Shown here piece by piece: positions 36,692 through 49,446 of a DNA stretch of 64,000 nucleotides. The stretch's first letter is position 1; the number at the start of each line of letters is the position of its first letter. The notes below the pieces were generated by a model. The model had not been told where the DNA came from and searched no databases. It saw only the letters and a program-made list of their open reading frames with translations. A program made the position numbers and the translations under genes. The stretch comes from Turritopsis dohrnii (taxonomy: Eukaryota; Cnidaria; Hydrozoa; Anthoathecata; Oceaniidae): assembly GCA_027922465.2 (NCBI GenBank), contig BQMF02000004.1:124001-188000 (forward strand). The letters are read 5' to 3'.

Positions 36692-38156
36692 TATCTACAT
36701 CAACCTCGTCCCCAGGGCTTCTTGCCTTTTCGATTCTACTGATGGCGGCTCTTTCTCCCTTGGGACTTTAGCGTGACTATTAAACGAACACATGAACTAA
36801 AAATACACGTCTCCCGAGAGTTGTGAACTAATATTTAAGTAGTTATTTTTGAGTAGCAGATGAGGGAGAAAAACTATGGCATAGAGATATGTAAAATATT
36901 AAAAGATTAGAGATATACACATCATTACGGTTTTAAACAATTACGTAAACTTTAAGTCGTGTTTTGTCTTGATTTAAAAAGTTCTCTGTTATTGACGTCC
37001 AGAGCTTTAATCCTTAAATTACAGTCAGAATCAGATCAGGGGGTAAAATTATTCAGTTCGTTTACTGTTTATATTCCACCAATAGAAAATCGATCACATG
37101 ATGACACGTTTAATTATTATCCTTTAACCACTAATATTTCATAAAAGCCTCTTGGCTTGAATATCATCTTGGATCACGTGATCACGCTCAATAAACCCTT
37201 CCTGAATTCCTGTTTAAACAACAACCTCGTTATCAAATTTTTGCCTCGTTTCTATATATTGTATTGTCTGTGGAATAATTAAAATCAATTAAAATCTTTA
37301 AAACGTGGCCATACTTGTTGGCTCAGCCATAACAGAGATTCGAGTAAAGTCTTGTTTTGATGAAGTTTGTTTAGAGTTTCGTATCTTCGTTAAAACTCAA
37401 TGTAAATAACAACAACAAATGACAAATATTTGATGTCACCTCTCAATGGGTGTTACCATGACGATGTCATTATTTTCCTGTCAATAATTCACCACGAAGT
37501 TCAATTAAAATTTGAAAGAAGAGAATTTTAAGTAAAACAGAAAAAATGTGCAAGTAATTTAATCGATACTTTAGACTGAAAAGAGATAAAATTTTGAACT
37601 CTTTCATATTTTTGACTGAATGCGTTTATGCGCCATATCCACAAAGCATCCAACAAGCATCAAAGCGATGATTTTCCAGCAAGATTCTTGAAACTCGCAG
37701 TTCTTTCCCAATATGATATATCGTTATGATCAAAGAAAAAGTTGATCTAATTTCGGAGTTGATTCACTCATTCACCCAGTTCGATTCATTCACTCCAATC
37801 GTCAGTATTCAGCCATAACTCAATTTGAAAGATTTTTTTTTAAAAAAAAATTCGGACATGGTTCATTCAAATCACGGTTTTTAGTTATCTTAAGATATAA
37901 ATCAATACATGAAAAATGGAAACACTCAGGATGAGGTTAAATCTAAACAAAGCATGTATTTTGAAAACAAACGTTTTTGAATCAAGTGCCGAAAGCGAGA
38001 TAAAGGACAGGGTGTGACTGAACAAGTATTTTTAATAGCGAAAGTAAAAAAAAAAAAAAAACGAAACTTTTCAAGCCGTGAATAAAGAGTGTAATGTAAC
38101 ATACAAAATTTTGATCCAAGTTTTTGACGTCTTGTGCTTGCCGACCGGTTTCGATA

Positions 38157-38288
38157 ATTGAGTTTTCAATTGATTGCAACACAGGATGAATTGAGTTTTC
38201 AATTCATTGCAACACAGGATGAATTAAGTTTTCAATTGATTGCAACACAGGATGAATTGAGTTTTCAATTCATTGCAACACAGGATGA
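38157..38288. repeat. 33-bp minisatellite, four copies
   Basis: Four exact-length units of ATTGAGTTTTCAATTGATTG plus CAACACAGGATGA run head to tail. They alternate at one position (GATTG/CATTG), hinting at a 66-bp higher-order unit. The array lies downstream of COMMD2, outside any exon. Confidence 0.95.
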
Positions 38289-38520
38289 ATTGAGTTGATG
38301 AATGAGTGGAGTGGATGAGTGGATGAAGAAAGTAGAGAAATATTGAAATTTACATTTGTTTTTCAATAAAACGAAGCATTCTTTTCAATATGGCGTTCAT
38401 TAATAACCTTCTCAACAATCGAGGCAGCACGTCGTCTGAACAAAAGTGAGGGTTGCTTGGACACACGTTCAAAATAACTAGCTATAAGGAAAACATAAGA
38501 AAATTATTTTAGTAAATAAG

Positions 38521-39120
38521 TTATCTTATGCTCCTCATGATGCGTCTGGAGTGAGCAGTTTTTATCTCTGCGAGCGCGTCTTCCAAAACGCTGGTTAAAT
38601 GCATCAAGTTCACTGGATCCGTTTGGAGAACATGCACACCATGTTCATTTCCTTTATTTACACTGAACTTCAAGATCAGCTTTGGTATTGTTTGGTAGGA
38701 TAACATCCGACTTGCTAACTGTACGTCAAATCTCCATTCGAGGTTACCGTAACATGGCAGGGCTAACGCCATTTCATTTAAAATGGCCTGAATTTCGTCT
38801 TGATTGTTTAAGTAATATTGTAACAAACATTCGTTAACTTCGTCTGGTAAACCAAGACCAAATATTGAATCTTGGAAGTCCGTTTGACTGATATGAAGTT
38901 TTGCACACTCGGTGAGAATATACATAATCGCTTCCGTGCATTGTTGGACTTCTTTCGCATCAAGGTTCAATTTCTGCGACGCCATTAAATACTTTCGACT
39001 GTTAATTCCATTCTGAAGAAAATCAACGGCAATACGACAAAAGTCTTTCGCCACGTCGGCCGACACATTCGTCAATAACGACAAATGTTCTTTTTGTGTA
39101 TCAGTCAGCACTAACAGCAT
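38521..39120 (-). CDS. COMMD2: COMM domain-containing protein 2, intronless
   Basis: A single open frame of 199 residues has the same length as the human protein. The start codon at 39118-39120 was chosen because MLLVLTDTQKEHLSLL aligns with the human N terminus; the frame stays open upstream but without similarity. The N-terminal helical domain includes FCRIAVDFLQNG and LTECAKLHISQTDFQDSIFG. The C-terminal COMM domain has LEWRFDVQLASRMLSYQTIP, then VLQTDPVNLMHL and a final EIKTAHSRRIMRSIR. COMMD proteins form the ring of the Commander/CCC complex in endosomal recycling and affect NF-kB. No intron is seen, unlike the multi-exon human gene, so a retrocopy is possible, although the frame is intact. 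No poly(A) tract follows the stop. Confidence 0.93.
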   Translation of the reverse strand: MLLVLTDTQKEHLSLLTNVSADVAKDFCRIAVDFLQNGINSRKYLMASQKLNLDAKEVQQCTEAIMYILTECAKLHISQTDFQDSIFGLGLPDEVNECLLQYYLNNQDEIQAILNEMALALPCYGNLEWRFDVQLASRMLSYQTIPKLILKFSVNKGNEHGVHVLQTDPVNLMHLTSVLEDALAEIKTAHSRRIMRSIR

Positions 39121-40597
39121 ATTTCTAAAATGTAAAGAACAGGTAACTATGGTAACTATTTCCAAATACGCCCTTCCATAACAAAACATTTTGTTCAGAT
39201 GATCTGTTACAGATTCTAGAACGACTGCGAACCCATTAATTTTTCTACAAAGAAAACAATCGAGGCAATCTCTTGATATCGTCACGTTATATTAGTATAA
39301 CAGATTTTGTATCATCGAGGCATGGATAAATATTGTTACTCGATTACAAATTCAACATTTACAAATTCAACATTGCAAAACCATAAAAAAAATTAATTTG
39401 TATTTATAAAAATCGTTATAAACAAAACAAAAGTACGGATTCACAAGTGATGACAAAAACAACAAAAAAAGTTCGTCCTTGACACTAAACGACGTGAATA
39501 TATTTGAATAGTGGTCAGAATGAGATGTCAAATGTTCTTGAGAGCTTCATATAACGTTTGACCATGAACATTAAACTAGAGTGAGTACGGCCACATAAAC
39601 TAGTCGAAACAAGACGCTTGTTAGCAAACTGAAGACCAAAAACGTGTTCTTAAGAAAAACCGATATTTTGATTTCCAAAATTGGAACAAACATAGGGATA
39701 CCCGAAATATATGTATTAAGAGACGACAACTGTATATGAGAATATAGAAATCAAAACAACAAGAAACATATAGAAATTTCATAAATTACATCATCAAATC
39801 CACCGCCTCGTTTCTAGGATTCTAAATGATTACGTAATCATTGCGTAATTGACCTTAACGAAACATATTCATGCTGTCATTTCTCTTCGTAAAATCGGAT
39901 TTACACACAGCGAATGTTTCGCGCGAACCGAACTTTTAGCGGCGAAAAAATCGCCTTATCTCGATTTACACAAACTAAACTTTGATGCTCCAGTTACTGT
40001 TTTCATGGCTAGTTGTAAACAAACAAGATGAATAAATTTAAGAAGTTGTTACATAAAAAATTACTGAATTATTACTAAATTAATTATTACTGAATCAGCA
40101 TTTTGTGTGTACTTTGATTGGCTGAAAAAGCGAATTTTTGACAAGCGAAAAAGTTGAACTCATTCCTACTCTGTAGACGGCTAAAAATTCAATTAAGCGA
40201 AGTTTTATTGCGCAATCGTCCACGAGCGAAAAATTAGCTTCGCGCGAAAAATTCGCTGTGTGTAAATCCGCCTTAACCAGCGCAGGCGTTATTTATGACA
40301 TCATTCATGAAAGGTCTATTGCGTCTCCTGTTACGCAAAGCATACTCGTGTAATGACGACACCAAATATAACAACTTAAATTAAATTTAAATTACAGAAA
40401 TCTTAAACAAAAAAAAATTGAGGAATTCATAAATCGGGAAATAAATCGGGAAAGCGGTGCAAAATCGGGGAAACGGGAAGAAGATGGAAGTCAAATGTTG
40501 ACAACACAATTGAAGAACTGTGTAAACATGGCAGATAATAATTATGATAATATATAAATACGAATGGATGATAAAATCAAAAACTCCAACACAGCTT
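39121..40597. other. Intergenic region between COMMD2 and the sphingomyelinase gene
   Basis: This is the COMMD2 5' flank and the sphingomyelinase 3' flank. A MITE-like inverted repeat lies at 39896-40270. No other coding exon is seen. Confidence 0.6.
39896..40270. mobile_element. 375-bp MITE with about 25-bp inverted ends
   Basis: The left end CGGATTTACACACAGCGAAT is matched in inverse by the right end TTCGCTGTGTGTAAATCCG, with TTCGCGCGAA on the inner side of both arms. It is non-coding. The target duplication is not obvious, so the superfamily is open. Confidence 0.65.
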
Positions 40598-43500
40598 TTA
40601 ACATTTGTTGTAGGTCTCCTTCATCCATTTAAAAAACAAATTGCGCTCCTCCTCGGAGTTAAAATTGCAATAGTTATGATAGCTTCCTCCCACAGCAGTA
40701 TTCATCGTGCAGAGGTAATTCTTTTTGCACACCCCAGTACATGGTCCACGATCGTATTGTTTTGAAAACGCCCTACAATACAAAGAACAAAGTCATATTG
40801 TAAATAATACAACACCGAAGGGTGCGTAAGCAAAGTGGACTTTGACATCAGCTTACTTGTAAAAGATTTGGAATAACTTGTCATCGTGCACCATTTTGTA
40901 AACAAGCGCGCTCCATTCTGAAGGTGATAACGAGGACATCCCGTACGCCGACTAAAACGTAAATGTTAAATATACTTCATCATTGGCGCCTCATCGTATT
41001 TGTATTTAGTTATTCTTTTTACCTTGGCGCTGTATTCCAGTTCCCATACAGGATCGTCAGACGGTTTTAGTTTCGCCAGATTTAAGATGTAAGTGTGGTG
41101 ATCTAGCACAGTCTAAAAACGATCAATTTGATAGTTAAAGGTAGTGCACAGGACAGAAGGAAATCTTGGGGAGGATCTTCAACACCTTTAATTCAAAGAG
41201 TATTCTTTACACAATTCTACAATGGTCAACTTTTTTACAACTCTAATACATGCCGTTAATATAGTCAAATCGTTTTATCAGAGGAAATCAGAGAAAGAAA
41301 AAATTGAAAAAAATTGAAAGAATAACAATTTTTTTACCCAGGTACTGTCGCTTGTTCCACCATCGATATCATATATACGGAAGCCGGGATTCAAGTGATT
41401 GTACGTGGTCACACTTGGTGCAACATAAGCAACACTACGAAAAACAAAACAAACATTGTCGCTTTGACCATGTATCTCCCATCTGGTTAAGAATATATTG
41501 TTTACACTTACTTAATTGGTATATGTGATGTTTTCTGATCATAAAACACACGAAATTCATCATGGTGAGTGTGGCCAAAGAACTGGCCAGTGATAGTGTC
41601 GTGGAAACGATCTATGATGCGATAGTAATTGTAACTCCACCATTTTAAAGTTGCGTCTGGTGGTATGTGCCCAACGATATGTACCTGAGGAATGTTATAA
41701 TACATTACTTTACCACACAGGAAATTATCTAATTAACTCATATCAACGTCATATCATTGTGGTTTTTCAAAATGAATGTGGAGCATATTCCTCTTCATGT
41801 TACCCTGACAACAAACTAATATGGTGGAGGTTAATGGAAGCATTTTTTGATGAACTTCTTTGTTTAAGAAGGAATCTGGTATAGCAACATACACGAGTGC
41901 GAATGATTGACAAGCTTAATGATTGACAAGCTTAATGATTGGCAACCTTAATAGTGACGGTGATGTAGATGATGTGAAATTATGTTATGGTCACAGACAC
42001 TTATAAAGTGCTTTTGACAAACACCAAGCTTAATAAATTAACACACGTAGATGCAACTTAAATAAGTCATATTGAATACATCACAAGTTTAGTTTCCATT
42101 AATTTTTCTACAATCAAGTGTTTTCAGACAATTAGAAAACCACAAACTACAACACTGAAGAAATACCTAGAATGGAGAAGAGATTCACAGATTTTCAAAA
42201 AGCTACGGGCGTACCTTTTCCTCATTTTTCTCAGCTTCAAGTAAAACAGACACAAGCCACTCCAATTGTCCCGCAGGATCAGTACTATTTATCCACAACC
42301 ACCAATTACCACTGTTACCATAGTTCATATTCACCGAAATTATCCTGAAGCCTTCCTCCACAAGTGTTGTGTAAAACCCGCCTCTAAGATCGAATGATGC
42401 TGAGTGTGAAAAGTCTGAAAGTTCCCATGTAAATCAATCAATCAATTAATCTCTCAAAAGTTTATTTTTACATACGTATTCTTAAGCCATGCGATAATGA
42501 TGAGCATGTTTGATCAGATCACACATACCTTTTTATTGTGTCTTTGGTATCATCTGGCAACCAATGATTCCAGTCATCTGCCAAAGCATTTAGGAGCCAT
42601 TGCCCTGACTGCTTCCCTGTTACGTATGGAGGAGGAAAGCTATGGAATTGAAAACAAATTTTTCAATCAACAAGTATACAAACAAAATAAAATTCAGCAA
42701 CTTTAAGAAAAATCTTATTTGTCTAAGAACCAATGTAGACCTTCCCCTTGAATGCGAGTTTCAGGTTTTATCACTTCAAAACTGTCAAATAAATAATTTG
42801 AAGCAGTTTATAGTTAAATGTGAGCTCCTCTACTGTTGTTGACATCATATCATTACTGCAGTTGGAGATAAACCCAAAAGCTTTGCAGAATTCTCATACA
42901 AACGATAAACAAACTATGACTGCACTTATTTTCAGTAACATATTTTATAAACTCAACTGCAAAAGTAGAGCAATGAAAACACTTATACCGAATAGCCTTG
43001 TTAAGAAAAGCAGTGCCATATCCAGAGCTACGGGCACACCCTTACATCATCTTTTGCTGATCATTACAATATATTCATACAAAACTTTTCTTTCAATAAT
43101 AAACTTGATGTATAATTACGTATCAACCTAAATAAATGCCTTTTTTATTTACTGAGAATTAACATTTGATTTTTGAAGTTTTTTTTAAATAAATAGATCT
43201 TTTGAAACTTATCACTCAAATCAAAATTAATATGGATGAAGTGATCCAATACTCTACAGGGTATTAAAAACCAACGCAAAGGACCTTCAGCCTTATACAC
43301 TAACTGAATAACTCACACAAGGAAGTATAAGATCAACTTCTTCAACAGCTTGTTTTGCAACACAAACCTTATAATTACTCACCTGTTTACAGGGACACCT
43401 TCGTGATTGCCTAAAGTCGGAAAAACTTTCTTATGTGGGAAATATTGCAGGAGCAACCTTGTTGCTTGTCGTATCGCATTAATCTACGAAGATACAATCA

Positions 43501-46500
43501 GACACAAAGAGTTTCGTTATGTTAATATTTTGCCTCTTGTTTGGAAGTTGTTTAACTAAGGCTAAAAATTTTGTTGATGTTCATTTAACTGAAAAATTTT
43601 AATTGTTTGTTTACCAGTCAAAACATCTACGAATCCACGCATTCTATAATTCTATTCAATCAAAACATTACAGAACACTCACATGCTGACAATGAATTGA
43701 TAAAATTACCTGATCTTTTCTTGTTTGATTCCATACATTATGCGCCGGAACATCGCCTGTCCATAAGATATAGTCAACCTATTAATGAAATATTGTTTGT
43801 TAGTGCAATGTGCAGTGAGTGAATGTACTACTGCGTAACTACTCCAGGATAGAAGGAAGTTATTTTCATTCCTGCCATAACAGAGATCTCTTGTGAAAGA
43901 ATGTCACCAGCATACACTTATTTTTGTAAGTCAAATACAACAAGTAAGTTTACATAACCTAGACAAGCCACACATTCTTGGATGATCTATAAACATTTTC
44001 AAAAGGACAGTTCTATTTGTGGCTACTTCTCTTACAAGAATACTTTCTGTTCTTTCATTAAAAATACTTGTACATCTCAAACCTCAGTGCTTGAATCCCT
44101 GCTAGATGTGTATTCTTTATTAAATATAAATTTAGAATTTCTTTGTCATTCTTTTTTGTTTAAATGGTTCTTTTCAAAGATTCTTTAGTTCTTAGTTTAA
44201 TGATTTCAAGAGAAAACAAGATCAATAGAGAAACTTACATCACCATGATCTTTCACTAGAGTCTCAAACATGTTATGAACCATCAGTATGTTTGAATCAC
44301 AGTAGCCACTATAGCCCCATTTTGGAGCAGCAATATCACCTTTACCTATATTAGTCAAAAAAAAGTTAAAATGTTGAAGATAAGGAACTATCATAAGGTC
44401 GAGAAAAAAAGTGTGTCAGCAGTTTTTCTTGCGAGATAATCTACACAAAGTGTTCATGGTAAGAGGGATATTAGCCCTTATATAAATTTCCAATATAAAA
44501 TGTTTTGAAATAACATGCAAAAAAGCTCATGCAACAAATATCAAAAAGACCTTCTCAATGGTTGTAACTGACTCGCCTTTTTTAGATTTCTAGGAAAGTT
44601 TTGATTAAACTATTACTAAAACGAAATGAATATATACTTATTCCATTGTCAAAATTGAATAAGGAGAGGAACTTCTTGGTAAATCAATAATGAGCTACTA
44701 TATTTTAAGTGAATGATAAACGTAAGGCTAGCTATAAAGAGTATAAGCTACATAAAACTAAAAGAATAAACTAGAGTTAAGATGACCTAAGTCAATTTGC
44801 CATTGGGCGCACATCCTTGTAGATGGTGCTCCCTGTCCCAGTAGACGACTCGAGTCAAGCGTTTTCTAATTCCTAAGCCTGCTGGAGTGTCCTTCCCTAA
44901 TATCCCTCAATCACCCAATTTTGCATTGTTTTTGTGTATTCAGAAGCCCTAGCCAGTCAACTGTTTGTATTTTATTTTTCAGCATGATGATGAAGTATTA
45001 GCTTGGAAATATATTGCAAAAATAAAATTACATTGTTGGCTTGATATGTTATACAAATTGCACAAAAAATAGAGAGCGTGAGGCTAAAAAGAGTGAGGCT
45101 AAAAATTATAGTTTGTTTTTTCAAAGTTCTAAAGTTGAAGAATCTATATTGAGTGTTGAGTATATGATGCTGAAGTATTTGGAAAGTATTTGGAAATTTA
45201 GATTCTAGGGATGTTAAGGCAGAGAACTTGCACCTACTAAACTGATAGGTGACCATGTTCTTACTCACCACATCACATTATGTACAATCTCATAGCTTTA
45301 TAAAAAAAACATTAGCTCTAAATTTATATACCTGCCTTCCCATCCTCCTTGCGACAACACAACGGCTCTGAGCAGACAGCTAGACTGCCTTCTAAGTAGT
45401 CATTATCCAAATGAATATCAGTTACTTGAAGAACTTTCCAAGGTTTACCAGACTAAAAAATAAACAATACACTAAAATTAAAATAGAAATTTATAGTAAG
45501 ACTTTTATTTGTTGTTCTGACAGTTTCTTTTGCCATTACTATTATGACCAGTAGTAGCCTTGCATTTTCTGAAAAACAACAAAAATGTATATACCATATT
45601 TTCTCTAATTAGCGCTCCTCTCCAGTAAGCGCCCCTCTCTAATAAGCGCCCCACCTCTAGTCAAAAATATTCTTATAAGCACACCTCTCCAATAAGCATT
45701 GGGCACTTATTAGAGTGACTTAACATTAACTCAGAAATTTTATAAGTGCCTGGACGCTTATTTTAGAGAACATGCACTGCTGGCTAAAAAATTTTGTTAA
45801 AGGGGAAGTCTACTTTTAAAACCAAAATTTGGTTTTTAGTACCATTTGGAAGACTTCCAAAAATGATGAAAGTCAGTTTTTAAATTTTCAAAAAATCACT
45901 TTTTATTCATGAGATTTAAAGTTTTCGGTTTAAAGTTTTTGGTCAAAACTTGATCTCCATGGAAATGTGACATCACAACGTGCAAAAATAAAATGCTGAC
46001 ATATAAACATATCAATAACTCAGGAAGAATAGAAAGGTGGGCTTAATTTCAATTTACTCCCATCTATTGACCTATTCTTTAAAGTGATCCTGTGATGAAA
46101 TATTGTTTTTCGGAACATGATAGTTGATTAACAAGTCTTTTTACAGTTTTTTTATAATTCTCTGCAGTTTTTGAGTTATCTAAATTTTAAGATTTTAGAT
46201 TTCATTTTATGCAACGCATAATTATGATGTAATAAGTGAGTAGTTAAAATTTCTCACTGCCTTTTATGAATATTACATCTTTGTACTTTAGTAAATGGAT
46301 CAAGAATTCTAAGTGAAATGATATGATGAAGTATGAACTAAGAATATCTAGTAGTTCAAAAGTTACACACATCAACATCACAATCATATTATGCATTGCA
46401 CAATTGAAATATCAGCGAAAGGAGAGGAAATTTTCAAAAATTGTAAAAAGACTTGTTAATCAACTTTTTGAGCTCTATCAAGTCCCAAAAAATAATTTTT

Positions 46501-47567
46501 CATCACAGGATCCCTTTAAAGAATAGGTCAACAGGGTCTAATCTAGGCCGAAAGAGCGTCCTTTGATTGGACGCTGCCCTCTACGTTCTTTTTAAAAAAA
46601 AATTATTTCGCTTTAAAAACTTCAAAAATCACTCTTGTATAGGGGGTTCACAGGTTTAACCCACCGAAATAAAGCTCAGGTTGTCCTTTTCCTAAAAAAA
46701 AGTGCCCCTTGGATGTTCATAATGTGCCCTTTTTCCTTCTGCCGGATGCTGCCCTTCCATTCTAGATTAGATCCTGGTCAATAGATGGGAGTAAATTGAC
46801 TTGTGAATTGACCTGTTCTTTAAATCTGCAATTGTGCTAATGAGTATTCTTTTAATAATTTTTTTGGTCTTAAAAACGCCTCCTGAGAATCGGTTTAACC
46901 GACAGTGTGCATAGAGCATATAATTGCCAACCAAGATGCGTGCGCATATTGGTAGGAAATTGACTTGATCTATTAAGTATTTATGTTGAAACTCACAGCA
47001 ATTATCGAGCAAAAAACACTAATGTTTATAAACATCACGTCACTTAGAAACTCATCTATATAACAGGGAATAATCACTGAATCCAAAAATCCTAAAATTT
47101 CATACTTTAACTTTTTGTATCCAGGGGTTCTTCACAGCCTTAGTTTTTGGCGGTATGTAAATATGCCATGGTGAAAAATAATCTATGAAGTGTTCACAGC
47201 TATCACCAAATATCCAGCCACAAATTTTTTCTGGTTGCAAGAATGCATCAACAAAAACATTCCAAACTTCACCCATAAACTCTTTGACCACAGAATCACA
47301 AACTCGGTCTGTTTCAATAGTTGCTTTTTTACAAATATATGTAGCTAAAACTGATACTTCATCTTCTCCTATGCCAACTGAGGCTACCCCATGCAAAAAC
47401 GATGTAATATCTTTACAAATAGTACATTTCGTTGTTGAGTCTATTTGAAGAGCATCAAGATATTTATGTAGATGTCTGTCCCTATACTTTCGTGTCAAGG
47501 TGTTTGCCGGAAGGCTGTATGTGCCACAAATAAAAGATATTATGATCAGTAAACTGACTGTGTTCAT
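40598..47567 (-). CDS. SMPD1: Acid sphingomyelinase (sphingomyelin phosphodiesterase), 12 exons
   Basis: Exons: 47106-47567, 45332-45452, 44239-44345, 43710-43778, 43383-43483, 42529-42639, 42215-42383, 41512-41684, 41338-41434, 41023-41112, 40857-40951 and 40598-40772 (TAA). All are GT-AG and in frame, giving 589 residues. The start ATG precedes a signal peptide ([17 protein letters not shown]). A saposin-B domain follows in exon 1 ([13 protein letters not shown] ... CEHFIDYF). The metallophosphoesterase core then reads [58 protein letters not shown], [18 protein letters not shown], VGHIPPD, and [12 protein letters not shown]. So the zinc-binding Asp, His and Asn residues are all present. 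The cysteine-rich C-terminal domain ends WMKETYNKC. It hydrolyses sphingomyelin to ceramide in lysosomes or outside the cell. Intron 1 carries a dispersed repeat and an inverted-repeat element. Confidence 0.93.
45590..45780. repeat. Dispersed TAAGCGCCC-type repeat, copy 3
   Basis: This copy lies in sphingomyelinase intron 1. TAATTAGCGCTCCTCTCCAG and TCTCTAATAAGCGCCCC at the left are matched in inverse by GACGCTTATTTTAGAGA at the right. It is the same family as 26066-26706. Confidence 0.6.
46052..46800. mobile_element. Large inverted-repeat element with an inner insertion
   Basis: CAATTTACTCCCATCTATTG plus ACC near 46052 returns in inverse near 46778-46800. The next block (CTATTCTTTAAAGTGATCCT ... 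GTTGATTAACAAGTCTTTTT) returns in inverse at about 46446-46530. Between the two right-hand blocks sit about 245 extra bases, so a second element probably inserted into the right arm. It is non-coding and lies in sphingomyelinase intron 1. Confidence 0.55.
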
Positions 47568-48534
47568 TTTTCTAAAATTTGTATATAATACAGACAAAGT
47601 TGAACTTTATTCTGTGTTTAGCAAGAAGTTGTTTAGAAAAATCTCTCCATGAAAATATATTAAATGCAACAGTCTAAGATGTTGAAAATTTGATCCATTT
47701 TGTTGCATAATCGTGAACGTCTTCTTGAAAATTGTGCTCTTCGTTGTTGCGTTACCATTTACAGATGTCACATACAAACCACATGACTCATACCCGCGCT
47801 CCCTCTCCGTTTTCCTACTTGTTGACATCACATGACACACACACGACATTAAAAAAACATGCACTTGACACCTTGATAACTGTTGTTGCTATAACATTAC
47901 TGTAAACATTGATCCAAAGTTTATTGAAATTAATTCGTTGACCACACAGGGGCATACTAGCTTGTTGTTTGTTGAAAATTCGCTAATAATTTTTGCTGCC
48001 TCTATGATTTGAGATTGAAAGGACAGTCAATGTTTCCAATTTAATGAGTGATTTGAATGAACAAAGATTTTCATCAAGTTCCTAAATCCCCGCAGTACAG
48101 GTATACAAGCCGTTGCATATTATATGGAACGCAGGAAAACATTCTCATTGCGAGTTAAATTTCATGGATTTCTGAAGACAAGAAATTTGTGAAATCAAAC
48201 CCCACCTAGCCAATATATTAATTTTAAAATATACATTTTGTTTTGAAGCTATCTAGTATAATGTGAAATAGTTTAATATTCTGAATGTTTTCTTGAATCG
48301 TAGTTACATAATCATAAGACTATATGAGGAGAATGGAGAAGAAAAAAAAAAGAATGAAAAATATTAGCTTAAAACACTCTCCTCCTCCCTGAATATCATT
48401 TGTGAATTTTAAGTTTAATGTTTTTCCTTCTTTTCTTTCATTTTGTCACATATTATATTATATTACATTACATTATATATTTTGGTTCCCATTCAACAGA
48501 AATCTCCACTTGTTGGGACTGTTTCATGTTTTTA

Positions 48535-48820
48535 GGTGCGGCGCTTATTTAGAGAACAGCACTAATGAAGGAGGCAGGCGCTTATCTCAAAGTTTGAGCT
48601 TTTTCATAACCATGGGAAATGACATCGGGGAGATGAACTTGGATGACAATTTTTGGTTCCCGCAAAATTCGATGAAAAAGAAACTGGCTCAGAAATTGCA
48701 TCAAGAATCGATAAAAATGAAAGCTAAATATTCTTACTAAGAACTTGATGTGGATGATTGGATGAAAAAGTTACTGATTTTTTTTAATGGCCAACTCCAA
48801 TAAGCACCGCATTTGAGGTG
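48535..48820. repeat. Dispersed GCGCTTATT-type repeat, copy 4
   Basis: GGTGCGGCGCTTATTTAGAG, GGCAGGCGCTTATCTCAAAG and CCAATAAGCACCGCATTTGA mark the ends. Between them an open frame (ITMGNDIGEMNLDDNFWFPQ then NSMKKKLAQKL) runs to a stop at 48738-48740. The frame might be part of the mobile family rather than a host gene. Confidence 0.45.
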
Positions 48821-48988
48821 CGCACATTTCAATTTCTTAATTTAAAGTCCTGCGCTCGTCGTTAGAAACATTCTATAAGAGTTATAAACAACAAAGATGC
48901 GCATACTACTAAACCTCTCTTTGAAGAATGTGCCATATTAACGGTTTTATGAATTAAATATTTTTCAAACCCTAACATTTATGTTTAA

Positions 48989-49446
48989 GGGGCTGTTTAT
49001 AATGGAAGCCGAGTCAGCCCGTTTGCAGGGCTAGCCCTTTAGCTGAGATCTCGCCTTCATGGTAATTTAAAAGGAATTAAGATTTTTGTTTATATGGACA
49101 GGAGGGCTGGCCCGCTTGCCGAGATCTCGGCTATTTTTCGGCTATTTTTTCTCGGCTATTTTACCCGAGATCTCGGCAAGCGGGCTGAAAAAAATCCCAT
49201 GTAAACAGTCACAGGTGAGCCAGCCCGGCTAACGGGCTAGCCTCGTTACAAATACACAAATTTTGATTGGCTTAGAATTTGCAAATCTTTCTTTCTGACG
49301 CTTAAATTTTCCCGCTTGGTTTGCATGAAAAAGAGGTCAGCCCGTTTGCAGGGCCAGCCCGCTTCAAATAAACAGAAAAAATTTCCAGCCCGGCTAAAGG
49401 GCTAGCCCTGCTAACGGGCTGGCTCGGCTTCCATATAAACAGCCCC
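48989..49446. mobile_element. 458-bp GC-rich MITE with about 55-bp inverted ends
   Basis: The left end GGGGCTGTTTATAATGGAAG plus CCGAG is matched in inverse by CTCGGCTTCCATATAAACAG plus CCCC. The pairing continues through GCAGGGCTAGCCCTTTAGC. Many GCCCGGCTAA/TTAGCCGGGC-type words and palindromes such as CCGAGATCTCGG occur inside. It is non-coding. Base composition is clearly more GC-rich than its surroundings. I recall similar GGGGCTGTTTATATGG elements from anthozoan and other cnidarian genomes, but could not check. Confidence 0.75.

Larger units (their letters stand above)
32725..38520. other. Intergenic region with transposons
   Basis: Outside the mariner-type/LINE composite (34824-36691) and a 33-bp minisatellite (38157-38288), I see no gene. 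The open frames are short and AT-rich. Promoters for the minus-strand genes to the left would be expected here, but no core element is convincing. Confidence 0.5.

Noticed and set aside
48402..48740. 112-residue plus-strand frame as a host gene
   Set aside because: It overlaps a dispersed GCGCTTATT repeat and starts in low-complexity TTACATTAC sequence; more likely mobile-element derived.
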